DNA from: RHLJ01 sp965601955
GTDB lineage: Bacteria; Bacteroidota; Rhodothermia; Balneolales; Balneolaceae
Assembly (NCBI GenBank): GCA_965601955.1
Contig: OZ271855.1
Location: forward strand, 1,178,001-1,242,000
DNA: 64,000 nucleotides
Reading direction: 5' to 3'
Position 1 is the first letter of the stretch; every line of letters begins with the position of its first letter. The notes beneath the pieces are model-generated. The model was given only the letters and a program-made list of their open reading frames with translations, had not been told where the DNA came from and ran no database searches. The position numbers and the translations under genes are program-made. Positions 1 to 9,089 of the stretch are shown piece after piece.

Positions 1-1
1 A

Positions 2-577
2 GTGATTAAGCGATTGCTAGATGTAACAGTCTCGATTGTAGTGTTGACGCTTGCAATTCCTTTTTGGGGGATTATAGCACTTATGATAAAAATGGATTCA
101 CCTGGTCCGGTTATTTATCATCAAAAAAGAGTTGGTAGAAGAGGGCGCCCATTTACCATTTTTAAGTTCAGAACTATGCATCAGGACGCGGAATCAAAAA
201 CTGGACCTACCTGGGCAAAAGAGAATGACCCAAGGGTTACCCGCGTTGGTTACTGGCTGAGGAAGCTAAGGCTTGATGAAATCCCTCAACTTTGGAATGT
301 GCTGAGAGGAACAATGAGTTTAGTGGGGCCAAGACCGGAACGCCCTCATTTTGTTGAACAATTCCAGCATCAGATACCACTTTATACAAGAAGGTTAAGA
401 GTAAGGCCAGGCATTACCGGTTGGGCTCAGGTAAAATGGAAATATGATTCTTCTCTTGATGACGTAAAAGAGAAAACGAAATACGATCTCTTTTATGTAG
501 AGAATATTTCATTAAAAATGGATATGAAAATTCTCATTATCACCATACTTACAATGATCAAAGGGAAAGGGTATTGA
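2..577 (+). CDS. Undecaprenyl-phosphate sugar phosphotransferase (PglC/WcaJ type), possibly 5'-truncated
   Basis: A bacterial sugar transferase that would move a phospho-sugar from a UDP-sugar to undecaprenyl phosphate at the inner membrane, starting a glycan or exopolysaccharide repeat. A hydrophobic helix spans about residues 8-30. KFRTM lies at 55-59, an Asp-Glu pair at 92-93 (LDEIPQLWNV) matches the catalytic dyad of PglC, and GPRPER follows near 109-114. The 191-residue length fits the short PglC-like form, beginning with GTG at base 2. Because the window opens there, a longer protein with an N-terminal membrane domain cannot be excluded. The stop overlaps the next gene by one base, so the two are probably co-transcribed. 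The sugar is not predictable. Confidence 0.88.
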   Translation: MIKRLLDVTVSIVVLTLAIPFWGIIALMIKMDSPGPVIYHQKRVGRRGRPFTIFKFRTMHQDAESKTGPTWAKENDPRVTRVGYWLRKLRLDEIPQLWNVLRGTMSLVGPRPERPHFVEQFQHQIPLYTRRLRVRPGITGWAQVKWKYDSSLDDVKEKTKYDLFYVENISLKMDMKILIITILTMIKGKGY

Positions 578-1305
578 TGGAAGATAAAGCCCTTGTAATA
601 ATCCCTACCTACAACGAGTCCGGCAATATAAGCCGGATGCTCGAAAAGTTATTGAGTCTCAAAGAAGAGGTTGATGTACTCATTGTAGATGATGGCTCTC
701 CTGATGGTACTGCAGGAATCGTGAAGGAAATGCAAAATGCATACCCTGAACGAATACATCTTATAGAGCGGCAAGGGAAATTAGGATTAGGGACTGCCTA
801 CGTCACAGGGTTTAACTACGCCCTGGAAAAAGGGTACGAATATGTATGTGAGATGGATGCCGATTTTTCACATCCTCCTGAAGATGTACCGCGCCTTATC
901 AAAGAAGTACGAGATGGAAACGCTGATCTGGCGATTGGGTCGAGGTATGCGAATGGAATCAGCATTGTAAACTGGCCATTGAGTAGGTTAATTCTCTCCT
1001 ATGGAGCCAATATTTATGCCAGAACTATAACCGGACTTCCAGTTTTCGATACAACAGCAGGGTTTAAATGTATTCATCGAAGAGTTATAGAAAACATTCC
1101 ATTAGATAGGATAAGATCGAACGGTTATGCATTCCAGATAGAACTCCACTTTAGGGCATGGAAAGCTGGCTTCAACCTAAAGGAAGTATCTATCATCTTC
1201 AGAGAAAGGGAAGAAGGTGTTTCCAAAATGTCTAAGAGAATAGTTAGAGAGGCAATGTGGAGAGTCTGGGCAATAAAAGTACGCAGCATATTTGGAGCAC
1301 TTTAG
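577..1305 (+). CDS. Polyprenol-phosphate mannose synthase-like glycosyltransferase (GT2)
   Basis: A family 2 glycosyltransferase of the dolichol/polyprenol-phosphate mannosyltransferase type, which charges a lipid phosphate with a hexose from a nucleotide sugar. Visible motifs are IPTYNE near the N-terminus, VDDGSPDGT around residue 38, EMDADFSHPPED with the metal-binding DxD-like acidic cluster near 90, and GSRYANG. There is no C-terminal membrane domain, so this is the soluble single-domain form of about 240 residues. The ATG at 577 overlaps the preceding stop (TGATG), and AAGGGAAAGG just upstream is a good ribosome binding site. Pairing with the sugar transferase suggests envelope glycan or glycolipid synthesis. 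The exact sugar and lipid acceptor are inferred only. Confidence 0.85.
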   Translation: MEDKALVIIPTYNESGNISRMLEKLLSLKEEVDVLIVDDGSPDGTAGIVKEMQNAYPERIHLIERQGKLGLGTAYVTGFNYALEKGYEYVCEMDADFSHPPEDVPRLIKEVRDGNADLAIGSRYANGISIVNWPLSRLILSYGANIYARTITGLPVFDTTAGFKCIHRRVIENIPLDRIRSNGYAFQIELHFRAWKAGFNLKEVSIIFREREEGVSKMSKRIVREAMWRVWAIKVRSIFGAL

Positions 1306-1353
1306 CAAATTAGTTCCTTATATTCCTTCGCTTAAATTAAAAAAATCGCATCT

Positions 1354-2307
1354 ATGCAATACCTCGATTTTGAACAACCCATTGCTGATTTAGAGAAGAA
1401 AATTGAAGAGTTAGAAGGATTATCATCAGTTGGTGATGGAGTTTTAAGCAAAGAAATTACAAGTCTTAGAAAAAAAGTCGACCGTCTCAGGGAAAGTATT
1501 TTCAAGAACCTTACCCGATGGCAACGAGTTCAGCTTGCACGGCATCCAGACCGCCCATACACTTTAGACTATATCGAATTAATTACTGAGGATTTCATAG
1601 AGCTTCATGGCGATCGTTACCATTCTGACGATAAAGCAATTGTAGGTGGTTTTGCAAAGCTGAACGGAGCAACGGTGATGGTAATTGGCCATCAAAAAGG
1701 AAGAGATACAGCCAAAAGAACCTACCGGAACTTTGGTATGGCAAATCCTGAAGGGTATCGAAAAGCGTACCGTTTGATGAAGCTTGCCGAGAAATTTGGG
1801 GTTCCAATTATAACTCTTCTCGACACTCCGGGAGCTTTTCCTGGGCTTGAGGCTGAGGAAAGAGGTCAGGCTGAGGCTATTGCCAAAAACCTGAAAATGA
1901 TGGCTATGCTTAAAGTTCCGTTTGTGACCGTTGTAATTGGTGAAGGAGCCAGTGGCGGCGCGATCGGAATAGGTATGGGTAATGAAGTTTATATGATGGA
2001 GAATACCTGGTATTCGGTGATCTCTCCTGAATCCTGCTCATCCATACTTTGGAAAACCTGGGATTATAAAGAGCAGGCTGCTGAAGTTCTCAAACTAACT
2101 GCTACGGATCTTCAGGAGTTGAATGTGATTGATGGTGTAATTCCTGAACCTATGGGAGGAGCCCACCGGGATCACAAAACTTCTGCTGAAGCTGTAAAAA
2201 AACAGATCGTAGAAAGTCTTACCCGGCTTAAGAAAATGAAGCCTGAGAAATTAATTGAACAGCGTATTGAGAAATATGCTGCAATGGGAGCTTATCAAAA
2301 GGGATAA
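1354..2307 (+). CDS. accA: Acetyl-CoA carboxylase carboxyltransferase subunit alpha
   Basis: Alpha subunit of the carboxyltransferase half of acetyl-CoA carboxylase, which with AccD moves the carboxyl group from carboxybiotin to acetyl-CoA to make malonyl-CoA for fatty acid synthesis in the cytoplasm. At 317 residues it has the usual length. An N-terminal helical region (about 5-60) precedes HPDRPYTLDYI (64-74), DTPGAFPG (157-164) and EGASGGAIGIG (197-207), the crotonase-fold oxyanion region. AccD is not in the window. A hot-dog thioesterase follows after 3 bases, so this may be the head of a lipid-linked operon running to cdsA. Confidence 0.97.
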   Translation: MQYLDFEQPIADLEKKIEELEGLSSVGDGVLSKEITSLRKKVDRLRESIFKNLTRWQRVQLARHPDRPYTLDYIELITEDFIELHGDRYHSDDKAIVGGFAKLNGATVMVIGHQKGRDTAKRTYRNFGMANPEGYRKAYRLMKLAEKFGVPIITLLDTPGAFPGLEAEERGQAEAIAKNLKMMAMLKVPFVTVVIGEGASGGAIGIGMGNEVYMMENTWYSVISPESCSSILWKTWDYKEQAAEVLKLTATDLQELNVIDGVIPEPMGGAHRDHKTSAEAVKKQIVESLTRLKKMKPEKLIEQRIEKYAAMGAYQKG

Positions 2308-2310
2308 TCG

Positions 2311-2745
2311 TTGAAATTTCCCAGCCAGGAACCAATTATTGAATACGATCATTTACTACGGCCACGCTATAGCGAAACCGACAAAATGGGGTATGTATAC
2401 AATGCCAGGTATCTCGAGTATTTTGAAATAGCCCGAACGGAAATGATTAGGTCTTATGGCCTCTCATACCGGAAGATGGAAGATGAAGGGATTATGCTTC
2501 CAGTAATAAATGCTGAATTGGAGTATAAATCTCCTATGTTCTATGACGAAGAGGTTATCATAAAAGTATTACTATATGATATTCCCGTTGCAAGATTAAA
2601 CACGTATTATAAAGTAATAGCTAAAGAAAGAGATAAGGTATGCGCTACTGGCAAAATGGTGCTTTGCTTTATGGATGAGCAAACTCGAAAGCCACGACGA
2701 GCCCCCTCTTTCTTCCTTGAATCGATCCCCAACTTTTTGAAATAG
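2311..2745 (+). CDS. Acyl-CoA thioesterase, YbgC/4-hydroxybenzoyl-CoA thioesterase family
   Basis: A single hot-dog domain thioesterase of 144 residues that hydrolyses an acyl-CoA to free acid and CoA. The YbgC-type active-site stretch is visible as SETDKMGYVYNARYLEYFE, with Asp24 in the catalytic position, followed by the hot-dog helix. The start is TTG at 2311, three bases after the accA stop; AAAAGGGA in the accA tail supplies the ribosome binding site. The position between accA and membrane-protein genes suggests a role in fatty acid or phospholipid metabolism, but the substrate cannot be read from sequence. Confidence 0.88.
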   Translation: MKFPSQEPIIEYDHLLRPRYSETDKMGYVYNARYLEYFEIARTEMIRSYGLSYRKMEDEGIMLPVINAELEYKSPMFYDEEVIIKVLLYDIPVARLNTYYKVIAKERDKVCATGKMVLCFMDEQTRKPRRAPSFFLESIPNFLK

Positions 2746-2746
2746 C

Positions 2747-3232
2747 ATGAATATCCAACGCCAACAACAACCGCTTTATCTATTGCTAGCTGGAGTAAGT
2801 GTTGGCTTATTCATTATTGCTCTTGGCCCCGGTTTGTTCAACCAGCCTGATCTACACGGGCATAGCTGGCAGCATCAGGTTTTTGACATGATATGTCATC
2901 AGATGCCTGACCGATCTTATTCTTTAAATGGGGCTTCATTGGCCGTTTGTTCACGGACCTTAGGTATTTTTGGCGGTTTTATGTTAGCCGTTTTATTGAT
3001 GCCCGTAATTAGTCGCCATCTTACTGTAATAAACTCCTTCTTTTTGAAACTAATCGTAGTGTCAATCGTGGTGAACTTTTTGGATGTGCTCGGAAATCAC
3101 TTTGGGATTTGGACGAATACATTACATTCACGATTTTTGCTTGGGGCATGGTTTGGAGTTGCCACAGCACTTTTATTAACCAACGAATTTTTTAAAAAAA
3201 ATCACAACATGGAGGAAGATTATGGAAAATGA
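2747..3232 (+). CDS. DUF2085 family integral membrane protein
   Basis: A 161-residue membrane protein of unknown function with three or four predicted hydrophobic segments. It carries the DUF2085 signature: a CHQxPDRS block at residues 50-57, then a second conserved Cys at 68 in CSRTLGIFGG. The paired Cys/His residues look suited to metal or redox chemistry near the membrane surface, which is inference. It starts one base after the thioesterase stop and overlaps the next gene by 11 bases, so it belongs to the same transcription unit. Confidence 0.85.
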   Translation: MNIQRQQQPLYLLLAGVSVGLFIIALGPGLFNQPDLHGHSWQHQVFDMICHQMPDRSYSLNGASLAVCSRTLGIFGGFMLAVLLMPVISRHLTVINSFFLKLIVVSIVVNFLDVLGNHFGIWTNTLHSRFLLGAWFGVATALLLTNEFFKKNHNMEEDYGK

Positions 3233-3767
3233 ATATCCAAGTTATTGGTCATCGGTATTTATCGGTGCTCTAATTGTAGCTTTAATTATGGCAGTATTAG
3301 GCATAGCAGCTCAATACATTACGATAAGTAGTGAGCCATCAGGTGCACAATTTGGAACCGGGCAGCTTATAGGAACACTGGCTTGTTTGGTTGGCGCAAT
3401 TGGAGGGTTTTTTGGTGTCCGCCATTATGCAAAAGAAAATGAAATCACTTTTCCTATCGGAAAAGGGGCATTGATTGGTTTCCTTGTTGGCGCAATTGGT
3501 GTCGTTATTAGCACAGTAATTGCATTTATATGGACTTCAATTATTGATCCGGATATAAACCAGGCCGTATATGACTGGTCAATCGCTAATTTGGAGGCAC
3601 AAGGTTTAACCGACGACCAGTTTGAAGCCGCAAAAGGGTTCATTCCAGATCCTAACTCCACAACAGCATTATTTACTCAAGCCGGTATTGGTATCGTTGT
3701 TCTTGGAATCTTTAATGCTATTTCCGGGTTAATCGGTGCGAAAGTATTTGCCAGCGAAGAAGAATAA
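3222..3767 (+). CDS. DUF4199-like membrane protein
   Basis: A 181-residue integral membrane protein with N-terminal, central and C-terminal hydrophobic segments and a soluble loop of about 45 residues between the last two (DPDINQAVYDWSIANLEAQG region). Pattern and length match the DUF4199 proteins common in Bacteroidota; their function is unknown. The ATG at 3222 lies inside the end of the DUF2085 gene and is preceded by GGAGGAAG, a strong ribosome binding site, so translation is probably coupled. The family assignment is from memory of its shape, not a search. Confidence 0.72.
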   Translation: MENEYPSYWSSVFIGALIVALIMAVLGIAAQYITISSEPSGAQFGTGQLIGTLACLVGAIGGFFGVRHYAKENEITFPIGKGALIGFLVGAIGVVISTVIAFIWTSIIDPDINQAVYDWSIANLEAQGLTDDQFEAAKGFIPDPNSTTALFTQAGIGIVVLGIFNAISGLIGAKVFASEEE

Positions 3768-3781
3768 TCTGTAAGTAGTAT

Positions 3782-4765
3782 ATGGAAGAGGAAAAGTACT
3801 CCACTCACCAACATAACGATATTTCATACGAACGAGTGGAAGAACTTCCTCTTCTTTCCTGGACTGAGAGAAACGGTTTTTCTCATTGGGCAGTAGCCTT
3901 TGGATGGATGCTGGTAGGTCTTATTGCCTTCCAGCTCGTCGCAAATATACTTGCCTTAATCTTAGTACTGCCACACGTTTCAGACCCTACCAATCCAGAT
4001 GCATTTATGATTGCTATACAGGAGAATCTAAATTCTACCTTTGTAGCTAATTCCATTGGTCAATTACTAATTATTGGACTGGCATCTTATCTGCTTTCAA
4101 AAGCACATGCGGTAAAAGGTCAGCATCATGAGTTTTTACGGCTCAAAACCGCCCCCAATCTTACCATTAATACTGGGCTTTCGGTATTGCTACTGGTTTC
4201 ATCTTGGGGAATAGTTGCTCTTTTGGGCTGGCTGAACATAAACTTCTTTGAATGGTTAGTCGGCATTTTCCCTGGATTAAGTTTCTTCCTGGATTTGCAA
4301 AGCCAGATGGCTGAGTTAATAACTGGTTTCATCAAATCTGAGAATGCACTTGTTTATGGATTGATTTATATAGCACTAGTACCAGCCATTTTTGAAGAGA
4401 TAATGTTTAGAGGGTATATCCAAAGGGCACTTGAAAAAAGCTGGGGTATTTGGGCTGCAATCATAGTTTCCAGCATAATGTTTGGGGCATATCATCTTCA
4501 GCCTTCAAATTTATTGCCATTAGCGTTCATTGGCTTTGTATTGGCTTATGTTACCTACATTTCTGACAGTTTAATACCAGCTATGATTCTTCATTTCTTA
4601 AATAATGGTAGCCAGGTAGTATATGGATCAATGAACCCCGAATTTTTGGCGCAGGCATCTTCCTCAGAAATTGGTATGCCATGGGCTATGATAATTATTA
4701 GCGTGATTGTTACGCCAGCTTTGTTTTTATTGATGTATAAAATGAACCCGAAACCTCAATCATGA
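3782..4765 (+). CDS. CPBP-family intramembrane glutamic/metallo-protease
   Basis: A polytopic membrane protein of 327 residues with the CPBP (Abi/CAAX protease-like) catalytic set: EExxxR at 205-210 (EEIMFR), FxxxH at 234-238 (FGAYH), and HxxxN at 271-275 (HFLNN). All key residues are intact, so the enzyme should be active. Family members cleave prenylated or other membrane-associated peptides; the bacterial substrate is unknown. The N-terminus carries a cytoplasmic-looking tail of about 35 residues. The stop overlaps the DUF2007 start by four bases (ATGA). Confidence 0.9.
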   Translation: MEEEKYSTHQHNDISYERVEELPLLSWTERNGFSHWAVAFGWMLVGLIAFQLVANILALILVLPHVSDPTNPDAFMIAIQENLNSTFVANSIGQLLIIGLASYLLSKAHAVKGQHHEFLRLKTAPNLTINTGLSVLLLVSSWGIVALLGWLNINFFEWLVGIFPGLSFFLDLQSQMAELITGFIKSENALVYGLIYIALVPAIFEEIMFRGYIQRALEKSWGIWAAIIVSSIMFGAYHLQPSNLLPLAFIGFVLAYVTYISDSLIPAMILHFLNNGSQVVYGSMNPEFLAQASSSEIGMPWAMIIISVIVTPALFLLMYKMNPKPQS

Positions 4766-5052
4766 GTTTATTTGAACATCCCAAACCCAATGAAATTGAT
4801 AATTGGGTATGCGTATTAGAGGGAAGTACCGATTACGAAATTGAACTAGCTCGTAATTATCTCTCAAATCTCAAGATACCCTCCAATATCCTATCAAAGA
4901 GAGATTCGGCATATAGCCTTGTAGTAGGTGAAATGGCACTTATCTATCTCTACGTTCCGGTTGAATTCGAAAAGAAGGCAAGAAAAGTGTTAAAAGAACT
5001 CGAGGAAGGAACAGCCGACTTTGATGTTAATCCCGAAGATGGGGAAGAATAG
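4762..5052 (+). CDS. DUF2007 domain small protein
   Basis: A 96-residue soluble protein matching the DUF2007 'putative signal transducing protein' family: an opening WVCVLEGSTDYEIELARNYL segment, a central beta-rich part with YLYVPVE, and a helix ending in an acidic tail (residues 83-96). Members resemble small regulatory alpha/beta folds; no activity is established. It overlaps the CPBP protease by four bases and the cdsA start by one base, so the three genes should be translated together. Confidence 0.82.
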   Translation: MSLFEHPKPNEIDNWVCVLEGSTDYEIELARNYLSNLKIPSNILSKRDSAYSLVVGEMALIYLYVPVEFEKKARKVLKELEEGTADFDVNPEDGEE

Positions 5053-5873
5053 TGAGTGAACTGGCAAAACGGATTGCCTTTGCAGTTCCGGCAGCAGCTC
5101 TTTTCATCTGGATAACATGGTTAGGTGGTTGGTATTTCAAAACCATGATGATTGTAATCGGCTTCTTCATCCAGAGCGAAGTAATCAGGATTCTGGATGG
5201 AGCAAAAAACCCCGTAGATACTCTTTTCCCATACACTATTGGGTTATGGGTAATGCTATCCCAGGAAGTCCCCTACAGTTTTGAAATCGGGGTGGGGATT
5301 TTCATTCTCTTTGTAGCCGTTCAAACATTTAACCAAAGTGAATTCAGTATCACAGAACTTACTTCAACTGTATTTACAGGATTATATGCCCCTGTAGGAA
5401 TTCTTTCTCTCATTATGATCTCTTCGTTGGGCGCCTCAGAAGTAGGATTTACGTTAGTAATGTTACTCGTATTTATGGTATGGGGAAGTGATGTATTCGC
5501 TTATTTTGGTGGAAAAGCTTTAGGAAAGCATGCACTGGCACCTTCAATAAGTCCTAATAAAACCTGGGAAGGTTTCTTTTTTGGGTATTTAGGTAGCATG
5601 ATTGGAGGCTTATTAGTGTGGTATTTATTCCCTTACGATTCGGGCTTAACCCTAATATATCTACTTCCGATGGCTGTATTGGTTGCTACATTTGGTCCTA
5701 TCGGTGATTTATTAGAGAGCAAGCTAAAGCGAAAGGCAGGAGTAAAAGACTCATCAACATTATTACCTGGGCATGGAGGTTTCTTCGACCGCTTTGATGC
5801 ACTGATACTTGCAGCCCCGGTCGTGTTGATTTACTTAAAGGTATTGGTTGAGGTTGGAAACGTTTCCTTTTAA
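5052..5873 (+). CDS. cdsA: Phosphatidate cytidylyltransferase
   Basis: Integral membrane enzyme converting phosphatidic acid and CTP to CDP-diacylglycerol, the branch point for phospholipid head groups. The 273-residue protein has several membrane helices and ends with the full family signature, beginning SKLKRKAGVKDSS and ending GHGGFFDRFD, which holds the metal- and CTP-binding residues. The start is GTG at 5052, overlapping the previous TAG by one base. It anchors the preceding run of membrane genes (DUF2085 to DUF2007) to a lipid-synthesis context. Confidence 0.95.
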   Translation: MSELAKRIAFAVPAAALFIWITWLGGWYFKTMMIVIGFFIQSEVIRILDGAKNPVDTLFPYTIGLWVMLSQEVPYSFEIGVGIFILFVAVQTFNQSEFSITELTSTVFTGLYAPVGILSLIMISSLGASEVGFTLVMLLVFMVWGSDVFAYFGGKALGKHALAPSISPNKTWEGFFFGYLGSMIGGLLVWYLFPYDSGLTLIYLLPMAVLVATFGPIGDLLESKLKRKAGVKDSSTLLPGHGGFFDRFDALILAAPVVLIYLKVLVEVGNVSF

Positions 5874-5906
5874 AAAGCTATTCTTCTAAAGCGAAAAGGA
5901 GAACCC

Positions 5907-6809
5907 ATGAAACAAATTCTACTTACCGGAGGAACCGGATTTATCGGGCAAGAGCTTAGAACCTTACTTCTAATGGAGGGGTATTACGTAACTGTAATTA
6001 CCAGGAATCCAAAGAAGTATGCAGATGAGTCCGCTAAGAACCAGCAATTCATAAGCTGGGAGGATGATCTAGCAGATGCCGTGAGCAACACAGATGCCAT
6101 TATCCATTTGGCAGGCGAAGGTATTTTTAACCAGCGTTGGAATGAAGAGGTAAAAAAGAGAATCTACGACAGCCGTATAGATTCTACCCGGGCCTTAGTA
6201 GAAGCTATTGGGAAAGCTGAATCGAAACCGGAAGTATTTATTTCCGCTTCCGCTTCGGGTTTTTATGGGAACCAGGGGGACATCATTTTGGACGAAAGCT
6301 TTGGAGTTTCCCAAGACTTCTTAGCCCAGGTTTGTAAAGACTGGGAACAAGAATCTCAAAAAGCATCAGAGTATGGAGTCCGGGTAGTGAACCCACGAAT
6401 AGGAATAGTCCTGGAGAAGAATGGAGGTGCTCTCGAAAAAATGCTTCCTCCTTTTAAAATGGGAGTTGGTGGTCCTGTAGGAGATGGCAAACAGTATATG
6501 AGCTGGATTCATCGCACAGATCTATGCAGCGCACTCTTATTTCCTTTAACCAATAAAGAACTATCAGGGCCATATAATGTATGTGCCCCAGACCCTGCGA
6601 CTATGAATGAGTTTGCATCTGTGTTAGCCTCCGTGCTTAATCGCCCCAACCTGTTTCGGGTCCCAAAATTTGCGCTGGAGTTGGTTTATGGCGAAGGAGC
6701 CAAGCCAATCATGGATAGCATCCGGATGCAGCCCAAAGCACTTCAGGTGAATGGTTTCGAGTTTCGTTTCGAAGATTTAGAAGAGGCTTTAGCGGATATT
6801 TTGGAGTAA
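5907..6809 (+). CDS. TIGR01777-family NAD(P)-dependent epimerase-like protein
   Basis: A 300-residue extended short-chain dehydrogenase of the YfcH/TIGR01777 family. The Rossmann motif GGTGFIGQEL sits at residues 8-17. HLAGEG, the Arg-rich RIYDSRIDSTRAL segment and SASASGFYG follow in the family order, and a C-terminal DUF1731-like part ends the protein. The substrate is unknown; relatives are called nucleoside-diphosphate-sugar epimerases. AAAAGGAGAACCC before the ATG is one of the strongest ribosome binding sites in the window. It is separated from cdsA by 33 bases and may be co-transcribed. Confidence 0.92.
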   Translation: MKQILLTGGTGFIGQELRTLLLMEGYYVTVITRNPKKYADESAKNQQFISWEDDLADAVSNTDAIIHLAGEGIFNQRWNEEVKKRIYDSRIDSTRALVEAIGKAESKPEVFISASASGFYGNQGDIILDESFGVSQDFLAQVCKDWEQESQKASEYGVRVVNPRIGIVLEKNGGALEKMLPPFKMGVGGPVGDGKQYMSWIHRTDLCSALLFPLTNKELSGPYNVCAPDPATMNEFASVLASVLNRPNLFRVPKFALELVYGEGAKPIMDSIRMQPKALQVNGFEFRFEDLEEALADILE

Positions 6810-6836
6810 GTTCATTATTACGTTTATCTTCAGCTT

Positions 6837-7907
6837 ATGAATACCAAGTTGAGAGATAGAATTTTCTTTGTTCTGAACACCATTGTGTTCTGGTTCCTCG
6901 CATTTATGTTCTATGATGTGTTTCGCAGAATGGGCCTATCGGATCAGCCGGGGGTAGAATTACTCGAAGAGCCTTTAACACGTCTCGAAAACCTCGAACT
7001 GAACGGTAAACTAGGTTTTCTCACAGGGTTGTTTTTCAGTCTTATTGAATTTTCTTTTGAGAGACCGTTTCTAAAACGCAGATCGTTAGGAGTGCGACTA
7101 CTTATAAAGAGTGGGGTATATCTACTGCTCATGCATATCATTTTGGCTGTGGGCTTATTCAATCTGAACCGGTTTTTAGATACACCTCTTAACTTCACCT
7201 ACCACGAGCTTGTTACTAATGGGGCCGTCTGGTCTTTGACCATTTACTTTTTCGTATGTAGTGTGCTATACAGCTTTCTCCGAATGGTAAATGAGAAATT
7301 TGGACCGGGAGTATTATGGGATATGATGAGAGGGAAGTATCTCAATCCAAGAGTAGAGAAGAAGATCTTCATGTTCCTGGATTTGAAGTCTTCTACAGCT
7401 CTGGCCGAAAAGATGGGTTATCTCAAATACAGTACCCTAATTCAGCAATGTTTTTATGATCTAAATGAAGTAGTTCAACAATTCGATGGCCAGATTTACC
7501 AGTATGTAGGCGATGAAGCAGTAATAGCCTGGGATTATGAAAAAGGAATAAATGAGAACAGGTGCATCGATTGCTACTTCGCTTTTCAGAGAAAACTGTA
7601 TAAAAGAAAAGAGTTCTATGAATCAGAGTTTGGACTGTTGCCCGAATTCAAAGCAGGGTTGCATGGTGGAGATTTGGTTGTTACAGAAGTGGGGGTAGTA
7701 AAGAAAGAAATTGCCTATCACGGAGATGTAATTAATACTACCGCAAGGATTCAGGCTGAGTGCAATACCTATGGTGAGCAATTACTGATTTCAGAAGAGT
7801 TAGTGTCAGATTTAGCACTTACAAATTACGCACCGTCATTTATTGGGGAGGTAATCCTGAAAGGGAAAGAGTTACCTGTCAAATTACATTCAGTTAAGGT
7901 AACTTAG
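6837..7907 (+). CDS. Membrane-anchored class III adenylate/guanylate cyclase (copy 1)
   Basis: A 356-residue protein with about four membrane helices (roughly 10-30, 58-75, 88-110, 128-148) followed by a class III cyclase domain that would make cAMP or cGMP. The metal-binding aspartates are Asp182 (MFLDLKSS) and Asp226 (VGDEAVI); Asn300 and Arg304 in the INTTAR segment match the transition-state residues, so it looks catalytically intact. A juxtamembrane block, NEKFGPG with WDMMRGKYL, links sensor and catalytic parts. Whether it is ATP- or GTP-specific cannot be decided here. A tandem paralogue follows 55 bases later with almost the same catalytic half but a different membrane half. Confidence 0.9.
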   Translation: MNTKLRDRIFFVLNTIVFWFLAFMFYDVFRRMGLSDQPGVELLEEPLTRLENLELNGKLGFLTGLFFSLIEFSFERPFLKRRSLGVRLLIKSGVYLLLMHIILAVGLFNLNRFLDTPLNFTYHELVTNGAVWSLTIYFFVCSVLYSFLRMVNEKFGPGVLWDMMRGKYLNPRVEKKIFMFLDLKSSTALAEKMGYLKYSTLIQQCFYDLNEVVQQFDGQIYQYVGDEAVIAWDYEKGINENRCIDCYFAFQRKLYKRKEFYESEFGLLPEFKAGLHGGDLVVTEVGVVKKEIAYHGDVINTTARIQAECNTYGEQLLISEELVSDLALTNYAPSFIGEVILKGKELPVKLHSVKVT

Positions 7908-7962
7908 AAAGCTAGTTATTGGTGCTTTAGAGTAAGTACATTATTGCATTTATTATAGGTGT

Positions 7963-9039
7963 ATGAATTCCAAGCTGAGAGATAAATTAAAGCTATTAGC
8001 TATAACAGTTGTTTATTGGACTGTCGCATCAGTGATTTATCATATCCTTAGAAGGATTGGTATTGGGGCTGAGGTAGGGATAGAGTTATCCAACCCCATT
8101 TCTAAATTGGAAGGATTCAGAATAGCCTTCTTTATGGGTATTGTGACGGGTATTCTCTACGGTTTTTTGGAGTTGATTTTTGAGAATTCATGGATGAAAA
8201 GACGATCACTCGGCATCAGAATCCTGATCAAAACAGTATCCTATACCATTCTTGTAGGCCTGGTTTTAGCGATAGCCGTTAACTATGTCAATAATATTGT
8301 CGGTATTTCAGAAACTATTTCAAGACAACAAATCATAGAAAGTGGTGCAATTTTTTCAATAGCTACCTTTTTTATCCTATTTAGCTTTCTTTATTCTTTT
8401 TTTAGACTGGTGAATGAAAAGTTTGGACCAGGTATTTTGTGGGATATGATGCGGGGTAAGTATCTAAGCCCAAGAGTAGAGAAAAAGATATTCATGTTCC
8501 TGGATTTAAAGTCTTCCACTGCATTAGCAGAGAAAATGGGATATCTAAAGTATAGTACCCTCATACAGCAATGCTTCTATGATCTAAATGAAGTGATCCA
8601 ACAATTTGAAGGTCAGATTTACCAGTATGTAGGTGATGAAGCAGTTATTGCCTGGGATTATGACCAAGGTATAAAAGAGAACAGATGTATCGATTGTTAC
8701 TTTGCTTTCCAGAGGAAGCTATTTGATCATAAAGAGTTTTATGAATCAGAATTTGGGTTATTACCGGAATTTAAGGCAGGTTTACATGGCGGAGAATTAG
8801 TTGTAACAGAGGTAGGAGTAGTAAAAAAGGAGATAGCATATCACGGAGATGTAATTAATACAACGGCAAGGATTCAGGCTGAGTGCAATACCTATGGTGA
8901 GCAATTACTGATTTCAGAAGAGTTGGTGTCAGATTTGGCACTTACGGAGTACACACAATCGTTTATCGGGGAGGTAATCTTCAAAGGGAAAGAGGTGCCG
9001 GTAAAACTCCATTCACTAAAAGTACTTCAAGTCACTTAG
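7963..9039 (+). CDS. Membrane-anchored class III adenylate/guanylate cyclase (copy 2)
   Basis: Tandem paralogue of the preceding cyclase, 358 residues, with the same plan: about four membrane helices, then the NEKFGPG/WDMMRGKYL linker and a complete class III domain with Asp181, Asp225, Asn299 and Arg303. From the linker onward the two proteins differ at only a scatter of positions, while the membrane halves are clearly diverged. The DNA just before both starts is also related (CATTATT followed by a T-rich segment). Class III domains act as dimers, so the copies could form homo- or heterodimers; that is inference. Confidence 0.9.
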   Translation: MNSKLRDKLKLLAITVVYWTVASVIYHILRRIGIGAEVGIELSNPISKLEGFRIAFFMGIVTGILYGFLELIFENSWMKRRSLGIRILIKTVSYTILVGLVLAIAVNYVNNIVGISETISRQQIIESGAIFSIATFFILFSFLYSFFRLVNEKFGPGILWDMMRGKYLSPRVEKKIFMFLDLKSSTALAEKMGYLKYSTLIQQCFYDLNEVIQQFEGQIYQYVGDEAVIAWDYDQGIKENRCIDCYFAFQRKLFDHKEFYESEFGLLPEFKAGLHGGELVVTEVGVVKKEIAYHGDVINTTARIQAECNTYGEQLLISEELVSDLALTEYTQSFIGEVIFKGKEVPVKLHSLKVLQVT

Positions 9040-9089
9040 TCCCTTGAAATGCATAAAACTCTCCGTACTTTTCAGTTTCTTCCTTCGAT

